This document shows, one piece after another, positions 28,899 through 38,072 of a DNA stretch of 64,000 bases. Source of the stretch: Symsagittifera roscoffensis (taxonomy: Eukaryota; Xenacoelomorpha; Acoela; Convolutidae); assembly GCF_963678635.1 (NCBI RefSeq), contig NW_026971149.1, positions 1,118,001-1,182,000 of the forward strand, in the 5' to 3' direction. Position 1 is the first letter of the stretch. Each line of letters begins with the position of its first letter. The notes beneath the pieces were generated by a model. The model worked only from the letters and a program-made list of their open reading frames with translations. It did not search any database and was not told where the DNA came from. A program made the position numbers and the translations under genes.

Positions 28899-30833
28899 CT
28901 ACGTTCCCAAGTAAGGTACTCTAGCTGAGCCCTCTATTCTTCTCCTCCTAGGTGATTCCATGAGGTTCCTTTGTTCGTTATTTCTTGAATTGCCAGGAGA
29001 GCTGCTCTCCGGCAAATTCCGTTTCATTTCCGTGAAGGCCGACGGAGGCTCCAGTGTCGAGATGCCTTCATCCGCTGGCTCAGTCGTTTCCAACGTATCT
29101 GCATTGATCTCAAGATCACTGAAGATATTGAAATCCAGGCTGGATGTTCCTCCTGTCGATGCCCTGTCGTCTTCTCCACCAGCTTGATCCTGTTGCATGG
29201 GTTCTTCGGTTTGACGGCTTCCTCCCTGTCCGTCCTCTCCTTCTGACTTATCTTTGTTCGAGCTCGATGTTCCTTTTTCATCATTTTCGGCTTCTTCTGG
29301 GAATTTCGGTATGAGCAATGTACCGGCGGATCTATCTTCCTCTTCTCCATGAACCACTTTGATTTCCTCGCAGCCGAAAGATGCTAAGAAAGTTTTTGTT
29401 TGCAGCATTCCTACTACTTTCATTTCCGATTTTACACTAGTCAGGATCAAAGAGGCCTCAGGCAGCTCGGTCCTGCCTCTCATTTTAATAGACGCCAAGC
29501 CTAGTCCCGCCCATTCTTCGTCAAATCTTCCAGGCTTGGAAGTCGCGGCGTTGCTTATTCGCCTTCTCGTCGCTTGATCCGTATAGGCAAATCGTGTGTA
29601 CTGTAACACAGCGGCATTTCTTCCCACAAAGTATGTGTCCATCGTTGCCTCAAAATTCCCTACTCTCCTTTCATTGGTCTCAAATGCTCTCAATCTAGGA
29701 GTTTGTACCACGGAGACTGCTCCGAGTAACATCCTTCTTATCAGAGGGAATTCAGGGATTGTTTCCGGCAGCTTCTCGTAATCACCCCAGTCCTTCGTTC
29801 CTTCTCTCACTTTATGATATGCTGCAGTGAGACGAAGCACTCTGGTTATTTCACCATTCGTTTTATCAAAGGGCCTCAGATTCCACAGCTTCGGAAAAAC
29901 TTCGATGTGTCCTCTCTCTACTTCTCCCATGCGATCACGGAAGTGATCGTCAAAATTGATGACTGTCATCTCTGGTTCTGATTTTTTCGCAAATAGCAAA
30001 TCTTCACTCATGAGTTCCCGCAACGTGCGCTGCTCACACCAGTTCAGTGCACAATCGTCCACTGCTGATATGAGGTTCAGGTGCAACACCGACCTTCTAT
30101 ACGCTTCCACTTTAACGTCAGGGAACGCAAACGTGACCGCTGGTCCATATACCACTGTCACGAACTCCGTGACTCCTCTGATCAGCGCCAAGGGATCGGT
30201 TCTCATGGCTAAGCTCAGATCGGTTAGCAGGGGCATGCCTCCAACATATCGTCTGACATCCTCTTCTTTCTCATTTGTCTCATCTTCCCCCGTTCCAAAG
30301 CGATTTTGTTGTAAGAGATATTGGATAAGAGTGTGTCTCAAGTCTCTTATCTTATTCCACGAGTCCGTGGATTTCTTCATATCCAAATTCCTCACTCTCT
30401 CTTTCATCTGCGCTGGGCAACGTGTCAATCTCATAAAACCTCCCAATTTTCCGTGGGTGATCGCAATTAATGTCAGAAGTCCATCTAGCCGCAAGTTCTG
30501 GATCCCTTCGGTGAGCAGCATCACCGTTCCCTTCACAAAACTCTGTGCTCCAAACGTCATGAACAAGGCTATCAGTTCCACTATTGACACTTCCACTACT
30601 GCTTGGAGGAATTCCTTGATCAAGAAATGAGAAACTTTCGGATAGACTTTTGCCAAGAAGGACGCGGTCCATCCGGCTCCCAACCCTTCCAGCATGCTGT
30701 CTGTCCTTTCAAAGCCTTCCTGTCCCTTCAGTTCCTGCGTCCAGAAGGTTTCCAGGGTAATTTGACACATCCTGTTTGTGAATTCAGCGTTCTGTTCTTC
30801 GGCATTTTCCGCCAGATTCACCTCCTTTAACAA
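28899..30833 (-). CDS. Unknown 644-aa region of the 3' block, nested copy
   Basis: About 480 N-terminal residues look folded, including a hydrophobic helix pair near residues 65-110 (AVVEVSIVELIALFMTFGA, then a TVMLLTEGI segment). The C-terminal 160 are Glu/Ser/Gly/Asp-rich and disordered. The outer copy lacks about 220 bp that code for the hydrophobic part. In the outer copy the start is fused in frame to the preceding region and the end to the following one, so the present ends are set by a 2-nt loss and a nonsense codon. No family recognised. Confidence 0.7.
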   Translation of the reverse strand: MLKEVNLAENAEEQNAEFTNRMCQITLETFWTQELKGQEGFERTDSMLEGLGAGWTASFLAKVYPKVSHFLIKEFLQAVVEVSIVELIALFMTFGAQSFVKGTVMLLTEGIQNLRLDGLLTLIAITHGKLGGFMRLTRCPAQMKERVRNLDMKKSTDSWNKIRDLRHTLIQYLLQQNRFGTGEDETNEKEEDVRRYVGGMPLLTDLSLAMRTDPLALIRGVTEFVTVVYGPAVTFAFPDVKVEAYRRSVLHLNLISAVDDCALNWCEQRTLRELMSEDLLFAKKSEPEMTVINFDDHFRDRMGEVERGHIEVFPKLWNLRPFDKTNGEITRVLRLTAAYHKVREGTKDWGDYEKLPETIPEFPLIRRMLLGAVSVVQTPRLRAFETNERRVGNFEATMDTYFVGRNAAVLQYTRFAYTDQATRRRISNAATSKPGRFDEEWAGLGLASIKMRGRTELPEASLILTSVKSEMKVVGMLQTKTFLASFGCEEIKVVHGEEEDRSAGTLLIPKFPEEAENDEKGTSSSNKDKSEGEDGQGGSRQTEEPMQQDQAGGEDDRASTGGTSSLDFNIFSDLEINADTLETTEPADEGISTLEPPSAFTEMKRNLPESSSPGNSRNNEQRNLMESPRRRRIEGSARVPYLGT

Positions 30834-31363
30834 GTATGGATCTTTGTGATCATCACAGGGCCTTGCTCAAAAGCATCTACACCCAATGCCGTCACTCGAG
30901 GACTTAGGTGTTGCCACTGGTTGGCTTCCGGCTTGGTTCTCAAAACCATCGCTTCCAATTGAGCTATCGTCTCTAGTGAATTTTTCCTCTTCGTGCCTTC
31001 CCCTGTCTTTTCCATTGCTCGGAACCATAAATCGTTCGATATCGTTACGATCACTCGACGGTCATCGTCTATCCCCGGCTTCAATTTGAGCTGTCGACTG
31101 AAATTGGACAGTTCCAATCCCAGCACTTCATCCAAAACTAACATGTGTAGCGCATGGTCCTTGAATCCTCTCATCGCTTTTGAGATATCTGACCGCACTG
31201 CAGGTAGTTCAGCCCTGAGTGGCCTCAGGTTCTCCATCTCTATCATGCGATTTGGGGCTGATATGATCACATCATATTTTCTTTCTGACAGCAAGGGTAC
31301 AATCGCATACACGGATTTCAGTCCATCCGGGAGACATGCGTACCCCCGAGACAACGCGAACAC
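30827..31363 (-). pseudogene. C-terminal part of the second SGNH-like region, nested copy
   Basis: 178 codons continuing the 611-aa ORF after a single in-frame TAG (31399-31397) that is a Lys codon in the outer copy. The content matches residues about 110-290 of the outer 385-aa ORF (55152-56309). It contains a DVIISAPNRM segment and a long helical tail. Its C terminus is altered by a 2-nt loss, where the outer copy reads on into the 644-aa region. Confidence 0.65.
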
Positions 31364-31396
31364 TTTTTTCGGTGTTATCTTATTGAACGCCCCTTC

Positions 31397-33232
31397 CTAC
31401 GTTGCATCCACCACTTCGCCCATCGACTCAAGGATGTCCTTTATTGCTGGCCATACTGCATTCTCTGCCGTTGTAGGATCTCTGAGTCTGCTCAGAAAAC
31501 CTCTACTGTGTAGATGGTCATTGATGCCAGCAAACACGATCGTGATTGGGTTCATGTCCGTCTGTCTTTGTACCCCTATAGCCATGGACACTGCCTGTAG
31601 TAGGTCCAGATCGACCGCTGCCAACATTATGACGTCCGGCCACAACAGAGACTTGGAAGTGTGCACGAACTCTAATTTCGCCACAATCATGATCTTAGCC
31701 TTCCTTATTTCTGCCTTGTCATAGGCGGCGAAGATGGTTTCATCTTTCTTTATCGCTTTCAATCCGCCGTATCTTTGGACATCACCATCCTGATTCACTA
31801 ATTTCGGGTATACTCTCTCCTTCACATGACCAGGGGGTGCCGTCACTTGCCTGAACATCTTCACATGTTGTCCAATCGGCGCTCTCGTTGTCAGAAATCT
31901 TCCTGGTCTTTCCTCTCGATTCCCTTCATCATGGTTCAATCTCACATCTTGCAATGGTCTCGCGTCCACCGGTCCCATTGTGTTATTAGGGGGCAGTCCC
32001 TCTAAATCAGCAAATCTCAAGGCCGTCGTGGAGCTGAAGTTTATACTGGCGGCTATCAGCCAGTCTACACCCGTTATCGAGTACAGCCTGCTAACGGACA
32101 GTCTCGCTCCATTCAGCATCCTCCTTGCGTCTCCGATGAAGCTCACCCTCTGGAGATCCAGCTTCATTAACTCATCTTTGTACACATGCCAGGGAGAGGG
32201 TATGGGTCTTGACCACATCAAAGAACTTCTGCCCGGGCGTCTCTCCTCTCTACTGTTACTCGTCGTCTCCGATCTTCTGTCAGATCTAGACGTGCTGGCC
32301 GTCTCCTCGATCGGGTTAACATGTCCTAGTCTTCTTCGAGGATGAATGGTCCTCCTCAATGGCGCCTTTCCCAATCGGTCCTGCACCTCTGTCTTTTGAC
32401 CCGGTTCGCTGGAACTCTGTTGTCTATAACTCGTGGCGGCCGGGACCGTCCCCAAGCGTGTTTCCAGGCTAGGAGGCACAAAGGTCGTAATCACTGCGTC
32501 ATTCGTCGTTTCTTCTTCCTTCAGCACTCCAGTAGCAAAGAGTTCCGCCTCTAGTTCGTCCAAGCGCTCCTGGAAGACTCGATTCAACCAAGCCTGCCCT
32601 TCGATGCTATCGAAGTGGATGCCGTCCGTGGTCAGTCTAGCCTGATCCATGGCTCTCAACTCATATTCGATATCCATGAGGATCATTCTTCCGGCATTCC
32701 GGCTTGCGAGATTCCTTAAGATATTGTTCCACCTGACGACACCTTCATTGTGCCTTCTTCCTGCAGCTGTCAAGCTCCTCGCGCTCATTGGCACAGTGCA
32801 AACGGTCAGTACCGCGCAATTGAAATTCTGCCAAAGGGTTGTAAACAAACACATCATCATTGATTCCCATAGCGCTTCCTGCTCATCTGAAGCTTTGGAG
32901 ATGTCATTTGTCCCAACCAGGATCATCACATTGGGAATCCTCCCTGGATTCATCAGTTCCACCATTCGATATAACTGGGCTATTGTCGCGCCTCCAAAGG
33001 CCATCACCGTAGCAACCCACGAGGTCCTCAAATTCGACAAAACTCTGACCAAGCTGTCTCCCAGTATCAGATGTGATGTCCCCAGTGGTGGTTGCTGCAG
33101 GTTCACTGCCGGGCTCCAAGTCGCTCGATTGAAGCAAGCTCTCGGATCTGTCTCCGGAACTCCTGTGAAATTGTATCTCAATTGACTGTTCTTCTGTACG
33201 TCCGTTACGCGAGACACTTTCTTCGCTGGCAT
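31397..33232 (-). CDS. SGNH/GDSL-type hydrolase plus second related region (611 aa), nested copy
   Basis: Residues about 50-225 carry the SGNH blocks. Block I is LILGDSLVRVL with Ser60, block II the Gly in AFGGATIAQL, and block III GTND at 107-110. The Asp/His pair is TDGIHFD (Asp203, His206). So the whole catalytic set is present. Family members hydrolyse esters of lipids, glycans or acetyl groups; the substrate here is unknown. Residues 250-350 are Ser/Arg/Glu-rich linker. The C-terminal 230 residues lead into a second region with IVFAGINDHLHSRG, resembling a degenerate block III. The ORF starts 28 nt inside the preceding 136-aa ORF, in another frame, and ends at a nonsense codon absent from the outer copy. 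Confidence 0.85.
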   Translation of the reverse strand: MPAKKVSRVTDVQKNSQLRYNFTGVPETDPRACFNRATWSPAVNLQQPPLGTSHLILGDSLVRVLSNLRTSWVATVMAFGGATIAQLYRMVELMNPGRIPNVMILVGTNDISKASDEQEALWESMMMCLFTTLWQNFNCAVLTVCTVPMSARSLTAAGRRHNEGVVRWNNILRNLASRNAGRMILMDIEYELRAMDQARLTTDGIHFDSIEGQAWLNRVFQERLDELEAELFATGVLKEEETTNDAVITTFVPPSLETRLGTVPAATSYRQQSSSEPGQKTEVQDRLGKAPLRRTIHPRRRLGHVNPIEETASTSRSDRRSETTSNSREERRPGRSSLMWSRPIPSPWHVYKDELMKLDLQRVSFIGDARRMLNGARLSVSRLYSITGVDWLIAASINFSSTTALRFADLEGLPPNNTMGPVDARPLQDVRLNHDEGNREERPGRFLTTRAPIGQHVKMFRQVTAPPGHVKERVYPKLVNQDGDVQRYGGLKAIKKDETIFAAYDKAEIRKAKIMIVAKLEFVHTSKSLLWPDVIMLAAVDLDLLQAVSMAIGVQRQTDMNPITIVFAGINDHLHSRGFLSRLRDPTTAENAVWPAIKDILESMGEVVDAT

Positions 33233-33615
33233 CTTCTGAACTCTTCTTTCTGGGGCTTTCGAGCTCCCACGAGTGGCGTCACGTCACTCATCCCCGGTCT
33301 GACCACTGTTTGGGAGAGTTGTACTCTGCCCGCGTCTTCGATCGTTCCATAGTGTGCAGTCACCACGGAACCTCGTGCATTCTTACTGGCGACTAGTCGT
33401 CCAGCTGTTTCTACCAGCCTCTGCATTGTTTGCTCCACGACTGGATCACCCAAGGTGTCACTAGGGTCCGGAATCGTCACTCGACCTGATCCTAGCGGGA
33501 GTCGCGTTTTCGTCGTTTGGCTCATTTCCCGAGGCGTCAAGAGCTCCATCGGGGACTGCCTACGAGGTTTACTCCTTGCACGTATCGCCTTCTCCACTGC
33601 GGCTTCCAATGCCAT
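33205..33615 (-). CDS. 136-aa region between the coiled-coil ORF and the hydrolase, nested copy
   Basis: In the same frame as the 216-aa ORF before it, separated by one TAA (33636-33634) and six codons. It contains basic N-terminal residues (RARSKPRRQ), then DPVVEQTMQRLVETAGRLVASK and a helix-rich part, ending in RRCQRRKCLA. It overlaps the hydrolase start by 28 nt. It may be the C-terminal half of the upstream protein or linked to the hydrolase by recoding. The same overlap is kept in the outer copy (53623-53650). Confidence 0.55.
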   Translation of the reverse strand: MALEAAVEKAIRARSKPRRQSPMELLTPREMSQTTKTRLPLGSGRVTIPDPSDTLGDPVVEQTMQRLVETAGRLVASKNARGSVVTAHYGTIEDAGRVQLSQTVVRPGMSDVTPLVGARKPQKEEFRRCQRRKCLA

Positions 33616-33633
33616 TTGTTCCGATCGTTCTTT

Positions 33634-34284
33634 TTAATCCTGCCTCAAGCGCTCCAGCTCTTGACCCTGCTTTTTGTTGCAGTCCTCGAACAACCTTTTC
33701 CACATGTCCCGATCTTCCTCCGTAGCGAGCATGGTCTTCGTCATCTCATCTAGCTCCTTTCTCGTCCTTTCCAGTTCATGCTTCATCCCATCCAGATCTT
33801 GCATGGTTTGATCCGTCTGAACCTTCTCTTCTACTTTCGCACTACTTGGTGGCACAGCTGCTCTCAGTGGTGAACCAGACGAGGCAGCCTCGCTGTTCAT
33901 CTCCTGATGCATTCTCGTCGGCCCAGGTTTGGGCTTGGAGGGCATAGGCATCTCAACAGGTTGGTAAGTCCTAGAACTTCCCAATCCAGGCCCATTCGCC
34001 AAGTCACTCCCTGAGAGAGCCCCGTTTCTCCACCTCATCACTCTCATGTTCGGGCGGTCTAGTACTCCCCTCTCTCCATATGCTGCCATCAACAGGACTT
34101 CTGTGGGACGGTCCCCACGGTTGTCATGCCCCAAGATGTTGATCAGGGCGGTCAGAAACATGACTACCTCTGTGTCCTCCAGAGCGAAGTCTCGTTCCAT
34201 AAGCCGACGATAGATCGCATCTACCATCGGTCCCACATATGCCTCTGCCAGGTCCATCAATTCATCCAGGTTGAAATTGTCCAT
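33634..34284 (-). CDS. Small helical/coiled-coil protein starting the 3' block, nested copy (216 aa)
   Basis: The first in-frame ATG is at 34284; the open frame reaches 34332 without another ATG, so I choose 34284. Residues 1-75 look folded and acidic (MDLAEAYVGPMVDAIYRRLM). Residues 80-145 are Pro/Ser/Gly-rich. The C terminus (HELERTRKELDEMTKTMLAT and on) is a coiled coil. A strong 3' splice-site-like sequence lies 77-88 nt upstream, so this is probably the first ORF on a spliced message. Confidence 0.6.
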   Translation of the reverse strand: MDNFNLDELMDLAEAYVGPMVDAIYRRLMERDFALEDTEVVMFLTALINILGHDNRGDRPTEVLLMAAYGERGVLDRPNMRVMRWRNGALSGSDLANGPGLGSSRTYQPVEMPMPSKPKPGPTRMHQEMNSEAASSGSPLRAAVPPSSAKVEEKVQTDQTMQDLDGMKHELERTRKELDEMTKTMLATEEDRDMWKRLFEDCNKKQGQELERLRQD

Positions 34285-34360
34285 ACTGTTCTCTTCAAGT
34301 TTGATTTGATTCGATTTGATGATTTGACTCAAGTCAGTAATTTAAATGATCAATCAGGAT

Positions 34361-34372
34361 CTAGAAAAGAAA
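34361..34372 (-). promoter_or_regulatory. Candidate 3' splice site ahead of the 3' gene block, nested copy
   Basis: On the minus strand TTTCTTTTCTAG forms a pyrimidine tract ending in AG, about 77 nt before the ATG of the block. The outer copy has the identical sequence at 52761-52772. It sits in a 340-390 bp gap between the macro-like ORF and the block, as expected for an env-type spliced mRNA. No donor was confirmed. Confidence 0.5.
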
Positions 34373-34671
34373 TCACGAAGATCACACTTGTCAGTTTCAT
34401 ATTAACATATATCGCTAAAATTGCTAAAATTTGCTTAGGAACAGCTCAGATAAAAAGATGTTTATCCTCAAATTATTAAAATCAGTCGGTCTCTAAAATC
34501 TTGGAATTCGACCTAAGATTGGACAGTCCAAACTTTGGATCTATTCCTAAGATAGTCATTCAGTTGTTCATGATCACTAACCCCTACCTACCCAAGATCT
34601 TAATAAGATAACACATAAAAATAATATAACACATAACTTAGTCTTTATCCTATCACCTCCCCACACGTCAC
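34373..34671 (-). other. Intergenic segment between macro-like ORF and 3' block, nested copy
   Basis: About 300 bp upstream of the splice-site-like motif. It is AT-rich and without a gene. It is well conserved with outer 52461-52760 apart from small indels. Confidence 0.5.
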
Positions 34672-36108
34672 TCAGCCTATACTTAAATAATATTTCTTAT
34701 GCAGATATACTTGTATGTTAGTATCTGAGAATATCACGTGTACAAGCGCGTACAGTTCCCTAGGATGCAGCCGTCCTCTGTTCGGAGCATACACCGGAAG
34801 CGAGAGCTCCTTCACGTCCATTTCCAAGAGGAAATCTCTCAACCTCGTCAAAGACAAGACTAGGTTCTCTGGGTCCACGTGCTGCTTCTCTGTCGCCCTC
34901 GTCACCAAGAAGCATAGGTATTTTCCCGGTATTTGTGATGCCGCCGGAGGTAAGGCTGCTATGCCCCCTACTCCTGGTCGTTGCTTCCAAAGGAATTCCA
35001 CGTTTCTGTATTCTCTTTTAAAATCTGCCGCTAAGGCTGTCCTAAAACTCATGTCTGCAGTGACTGCTATCGCACATGTTCTTTTTGTGAGTATGAAATC
35101 ACTGTCTGTTAATATTATGTTACTTGAATACTCATTTGGTAGGTTAAAATATGACTCAACTACCCTCCCTATGTCAGGTTTCTTATGTTCTTCGCCTGTT
35201 TCTGCTTCTAAATCTCCTGTTTCTCTTGCTATTCTCAATTTTTTTATTATCAGGTTTTCAGTGTGGGTAAGTCCTACCCCCACTCCCCGGACAAAAATAG
35301 CCTTCGACGGCCCCGTCGATCGCATACCGGATATCAAGTCGAGGTTAGAAGCTGGAATGAGTAGCTGTCCTTCCTGGGCAGCCCAGGAAGGATCATCTCG
35401 TTCGGTCTTGATGTATTTCGCGCTTTCACGATCTACGTCCTGAATCGTGACGCTGGTCTCTTTAGGGTCTGATGTCATTTCGTTCAGCCACTCCAAGACT
35501 CGCAGATTTGTGAGATCATTTCTGTAGGACTCCGATTGCTCTTCGTCGAAATCTACTTCGGGTTTCGACCTGTCCTCGATACAATCCTGGTCGTGATCAT
35601 CCACTATGTCAATGTCTTGTGAGACTGTTATGCTTTCTAGACCTACCATTTCTTCCACTATCTTTTTCAGATCTATCCTGTCTACTACAAAATCACCGTA
35701 ACGGTTGTATTTCTTTCTAGGTCTTTTCCCGTCGCCTTGTCGAGTCTGCAGCGTGAACGGGAGATCTGGTTCCAAATTTTTGGTAACCTCTGTTTGTTCG
35801 GGATCCTGCCAATCTTCCTCTGCATAAGGTAAGGTTTCATCATCCGCTTCGATCACCTCATTTGGATCCAGGTCCAGTGGTGTATTTGTTCCCTCCTCTA
35901 CGACCTCGTTTCCATCGTTCTTCTCCCTGGTGCCTTTCTCGTTAACTTCACAAGCAGGATCCATCATCAGATAATCCCCTTCTTCCATGTCTGCGGGTAT
36001 ACACCAATCTTCTGTTGATGGATTGTGTGGCTTAAGGTTCTCATAGTGGGCGGCTCGGCCAGTGCTCAGTCTAAAAAAGCGTCCCTCCTGGTGCACCTCT
36101 GTAATCAT
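34672..36108 (-). CDS. Post-integrase extension with C-terminal macro-like domain (478 aa), nested copy
   Basis: Residues 1-30 finish the integrase C-terminal domain (MITEVHQEGRFFRLSTGR, then HYENLKPH), split from the rest of integrase by a one-base loss in an A run near 36126. Residues 30-290 are acidic and disordered. Residues 330-478 resemble a macro domain of the Poa1/OARD1 type: AIAVTADMSFRTALAADFKR, a Gly-containing loop (RPGVGGIAALP), the strand KYLCFLVTRATEK, and LSLTRLRDFLLEMDVKELSLPVY before the last strand-helix. Such domains bind ADP-ribose or remove it. It should therefore be part of pol, cleaved or kept as a tail. The assignment is from motif order and needs a profile search. 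Confidence 0.7.
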   Translation of the reverse strand: MITEVHQEGRFFRLSTGRAAHYENLKPHNPSTEDWCIPADMEEGDYLMMDPACEVNEKGTREKNDGNEVVEEGTNTPLDLDPNEVIEADDETLPYAEEDWQDPEQTEVTKNLEPDLPFTLQTRQGDGKRPRKKYNRYGDFVVDRIDLKKIVEEMVGLESITVSQDIDIVDDHDQDCIEDRSKPEVDFDEEQSESYRNDLTNLRVLEWLNEMTSDPKETSVTIQDVDRESAKYIKTERDDPSWAAQEGQLLIPASNLDLISGMRSTGPSKAIFVRGVGVGLTHTENLIIKKLRIARETGDLEAETGEEHKKPDIGRVVESYFNLPNEYSSNIILTDSDFILTKRTCAIAVTADMSFRTALAADFKREYRNVEFLWKQRPGVGGIAALPPAASQIPGKYLCFLVTRATEKQHVDPENLVLSLTRLRDFLLEMDVKELSLPVYAPNRGRLHPRELYALVHVIFSDTNIQVYLHKKYYLSIG

Positions 36109-38066
36109 GAAGGGTCCCCTCCACTTTTTAGGAGCTTCTTCGTTCCTTTCGGTGGTATAACGTTCTCAAATACCCATACGTAGTCTCCCACCGAGTAAGC
36201 TTTTGCACCAGCTGCTTTCTTATCGAATCTTTTCCTTTGCCTTGCCTGTGATTGCTGAGTATTTCGTCTGCACAGATCGTTCAACAACTGTTGACGTTTG
36301 ATCACATCCCTTACGTAAACCTGCGGAGACGTTTTCTTTCCCTCATACTCCGGCTAGAAGAATGTCAAGGGTAAAGACTTCTCGTGTCCAGTCAGCATCA
36401 TGTATGGACTGACTCCAGTGGTGGAGTGTTGCGTGCTGTTATAAGCCCTCATCACTTGTGGAAGGTATCTGTCCCAATCGGTCATGTACCTGGAACAATA
36501 TACCCTTAGCATCGACACTAACGTCCTATTCTGTCTTTCCACTAAGCCATTCGTCTGAGGGTGGTATGTCGTGGAGTGAGCCTGAGCGACCTGTGACCGT
36601 CTCATAAGCTCTTTCGTAAGCTCGCCTACGAAAGCTGTTCCGTTGTCCGATTGAAACGCCATCGGACAACCATGTCTTGCTATCCACGTATTGATCACGG
36701 CCTCTGCATACTTCGTGAAGTGATCTATCATGACCAATACTTGGTTATAACCGCTGTCTGTCATGCATATATTCTGGTGATCTATCTGCTCCACCTCGTT
36801 GAATTCAGACGACTCAATCGATTGTAAAGGAAATCGCAATTTCCTTGGATCCTTGACCTGTTGGCATGACAGGCACGCTGTTACCCATTTCTCAAATGCC
36901 TTTTTCATTCCACTCAAAGCGCTTCAGGATCCTCTGATACACTTTGTCGATCCCTTGATGGCCCATCTGATCATGCGCCCTGAAAAATAGTTCTGTCTGA
37001 TAGAGTTGCGGCAACACTATCGCGTTATACTTGTATAAGACTTTGTCTTCTTCTCTTCTCTTGCAAGCCACGATCCCGTCCTTGTTCAGATATAATCTCC
37101 CCTCCTTCTGCATGAAGTTTTGTCTCAGGATCCTATAACTGTCTTCTTCTAGGTCACCTTTGTCTGGTGCACTGTTTTCTATCCACCTTTTTAGGTTACT
37201 TGTCATGCGGTCATTTCTTTGCGCCATTAGTGGGTCCGAGAGTCTGTATCTCGCCTTCAAATATGTCTTCATGACCCTCATTTGACAATTCATCTCATTG
37301 GGCTGGTGTGTGTCCTCCTCCATCTTTACGCACCAAATCTTCGCCAACGGCTGTGTTTCTTGTTGAAAGGGTTGAAGATCAGTCCTGACTACCTCTTTCT
37401 GTGGCAACAAACTCATCGACCGCTTCGATACTGCTATAGTTTCCAAATTATCTGCTGCGTTGTCAAAGATCCTTTCGTTTGGTATGAGATAGCGATCACT
37501 GTCAGGGTCTTGGTACACCATCTATCCAGATCCCTTGCACGAGTCTCCACTAGCAGTGTGTGGATCGCTAGTTCTGACAGTTCCGATCCCGAGCTTGAGT
37601 TCCTGTCTGATTATGTGTCCATACTTGAATTCCTGGAGCTGTCCTCCATTGAAGCGTCTGTGATGGAGTCTGCACCCTCCTTCAGATCAGGTCCGTACCT
37701 TCTCCGCATCCATCTAAACTCCCCGGACAAAACTCTGCTCCCTAGGTCTTGTTTCTTGTCATGGATTTCTTCATTCATCTCAGACTCCCCGGACATACTT
37801 CCTTGTCCCGGATGTTGATCTCGATTTTGCCGGTTTATCTTACCGTTCGTCTCCCCGGACAAATAATCCTGCTCCAGTTCTCGTAAAACCTTCTCTCTTT
37901 CTCCATCTTGGTCCTTAAAGGTGACGGTTTTTTCTCGCGTATCATTACCCTGCTCTTTCCGACCGTATGAAGTACTCACCAAGACCTCTTGGGGTATTGA
38001 GGACACCAGCTGCTGAACTATTGACCTGCAATCACTCTCATTGTCTTTATGTTGTCGTCTTGATGG
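36105..38066 (-). pseudogene. int: Pol remnant with integrase, nested copy
   Basis: Follows the deletion junction near 38064-38072. It has an acidic pol linker (37611-38066, ending at TAA) and, after a one-base shift, a segment (36892-37521) with the integrase His pair RAHDQMGH. The core ORF (36354-36917) has CLSC, D in EQIDHQN, D in QSDNGTAF and E in GLVERQNRT; the last two are 35 residues apart. Only 44 residues separate the first two, shorter than usual, so about 15 residues are probably deleted there. The core ends at a TAG (near 36354). The C-terminal domain (36105-36305, GDYVWVFENVIPPKG) is in the same frame after it. Inactive as it stands. Confidence 0.85.
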
Positions 38067-38072
38067 CTTGAT
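38064..38072 (-). other. Deletion junction removing protease-RT-RNase H from the nested copy
   Basis: Nested-copy sequence jumps from the point matching outer 46605 directly to that matching outer 50120, losing about 3.5 kb. Both breakpoints in the outer copy contain ATCAAGC, and a single copy remains here, so the deletion used 7-bp microhomology. Template switching during reverse transcription or end joining would both leave this mark. Confidence 0.8.

Noticed and set aside
29956-30630. 224-codon plus-strand ORF
   Set aside because: Antisense to the 644-aa region. GC-balanced coding DNA often leaves long antisense frames; the content is Ser/Leu-rich without motifs.
32649-33185. 178-codon plus-strand ORF, also seen mirrored at 53670-54206
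   Set aside because: Exactly antisense to the SGNH catalytic region in both copies. Its conservation is explained by the hydrolase.
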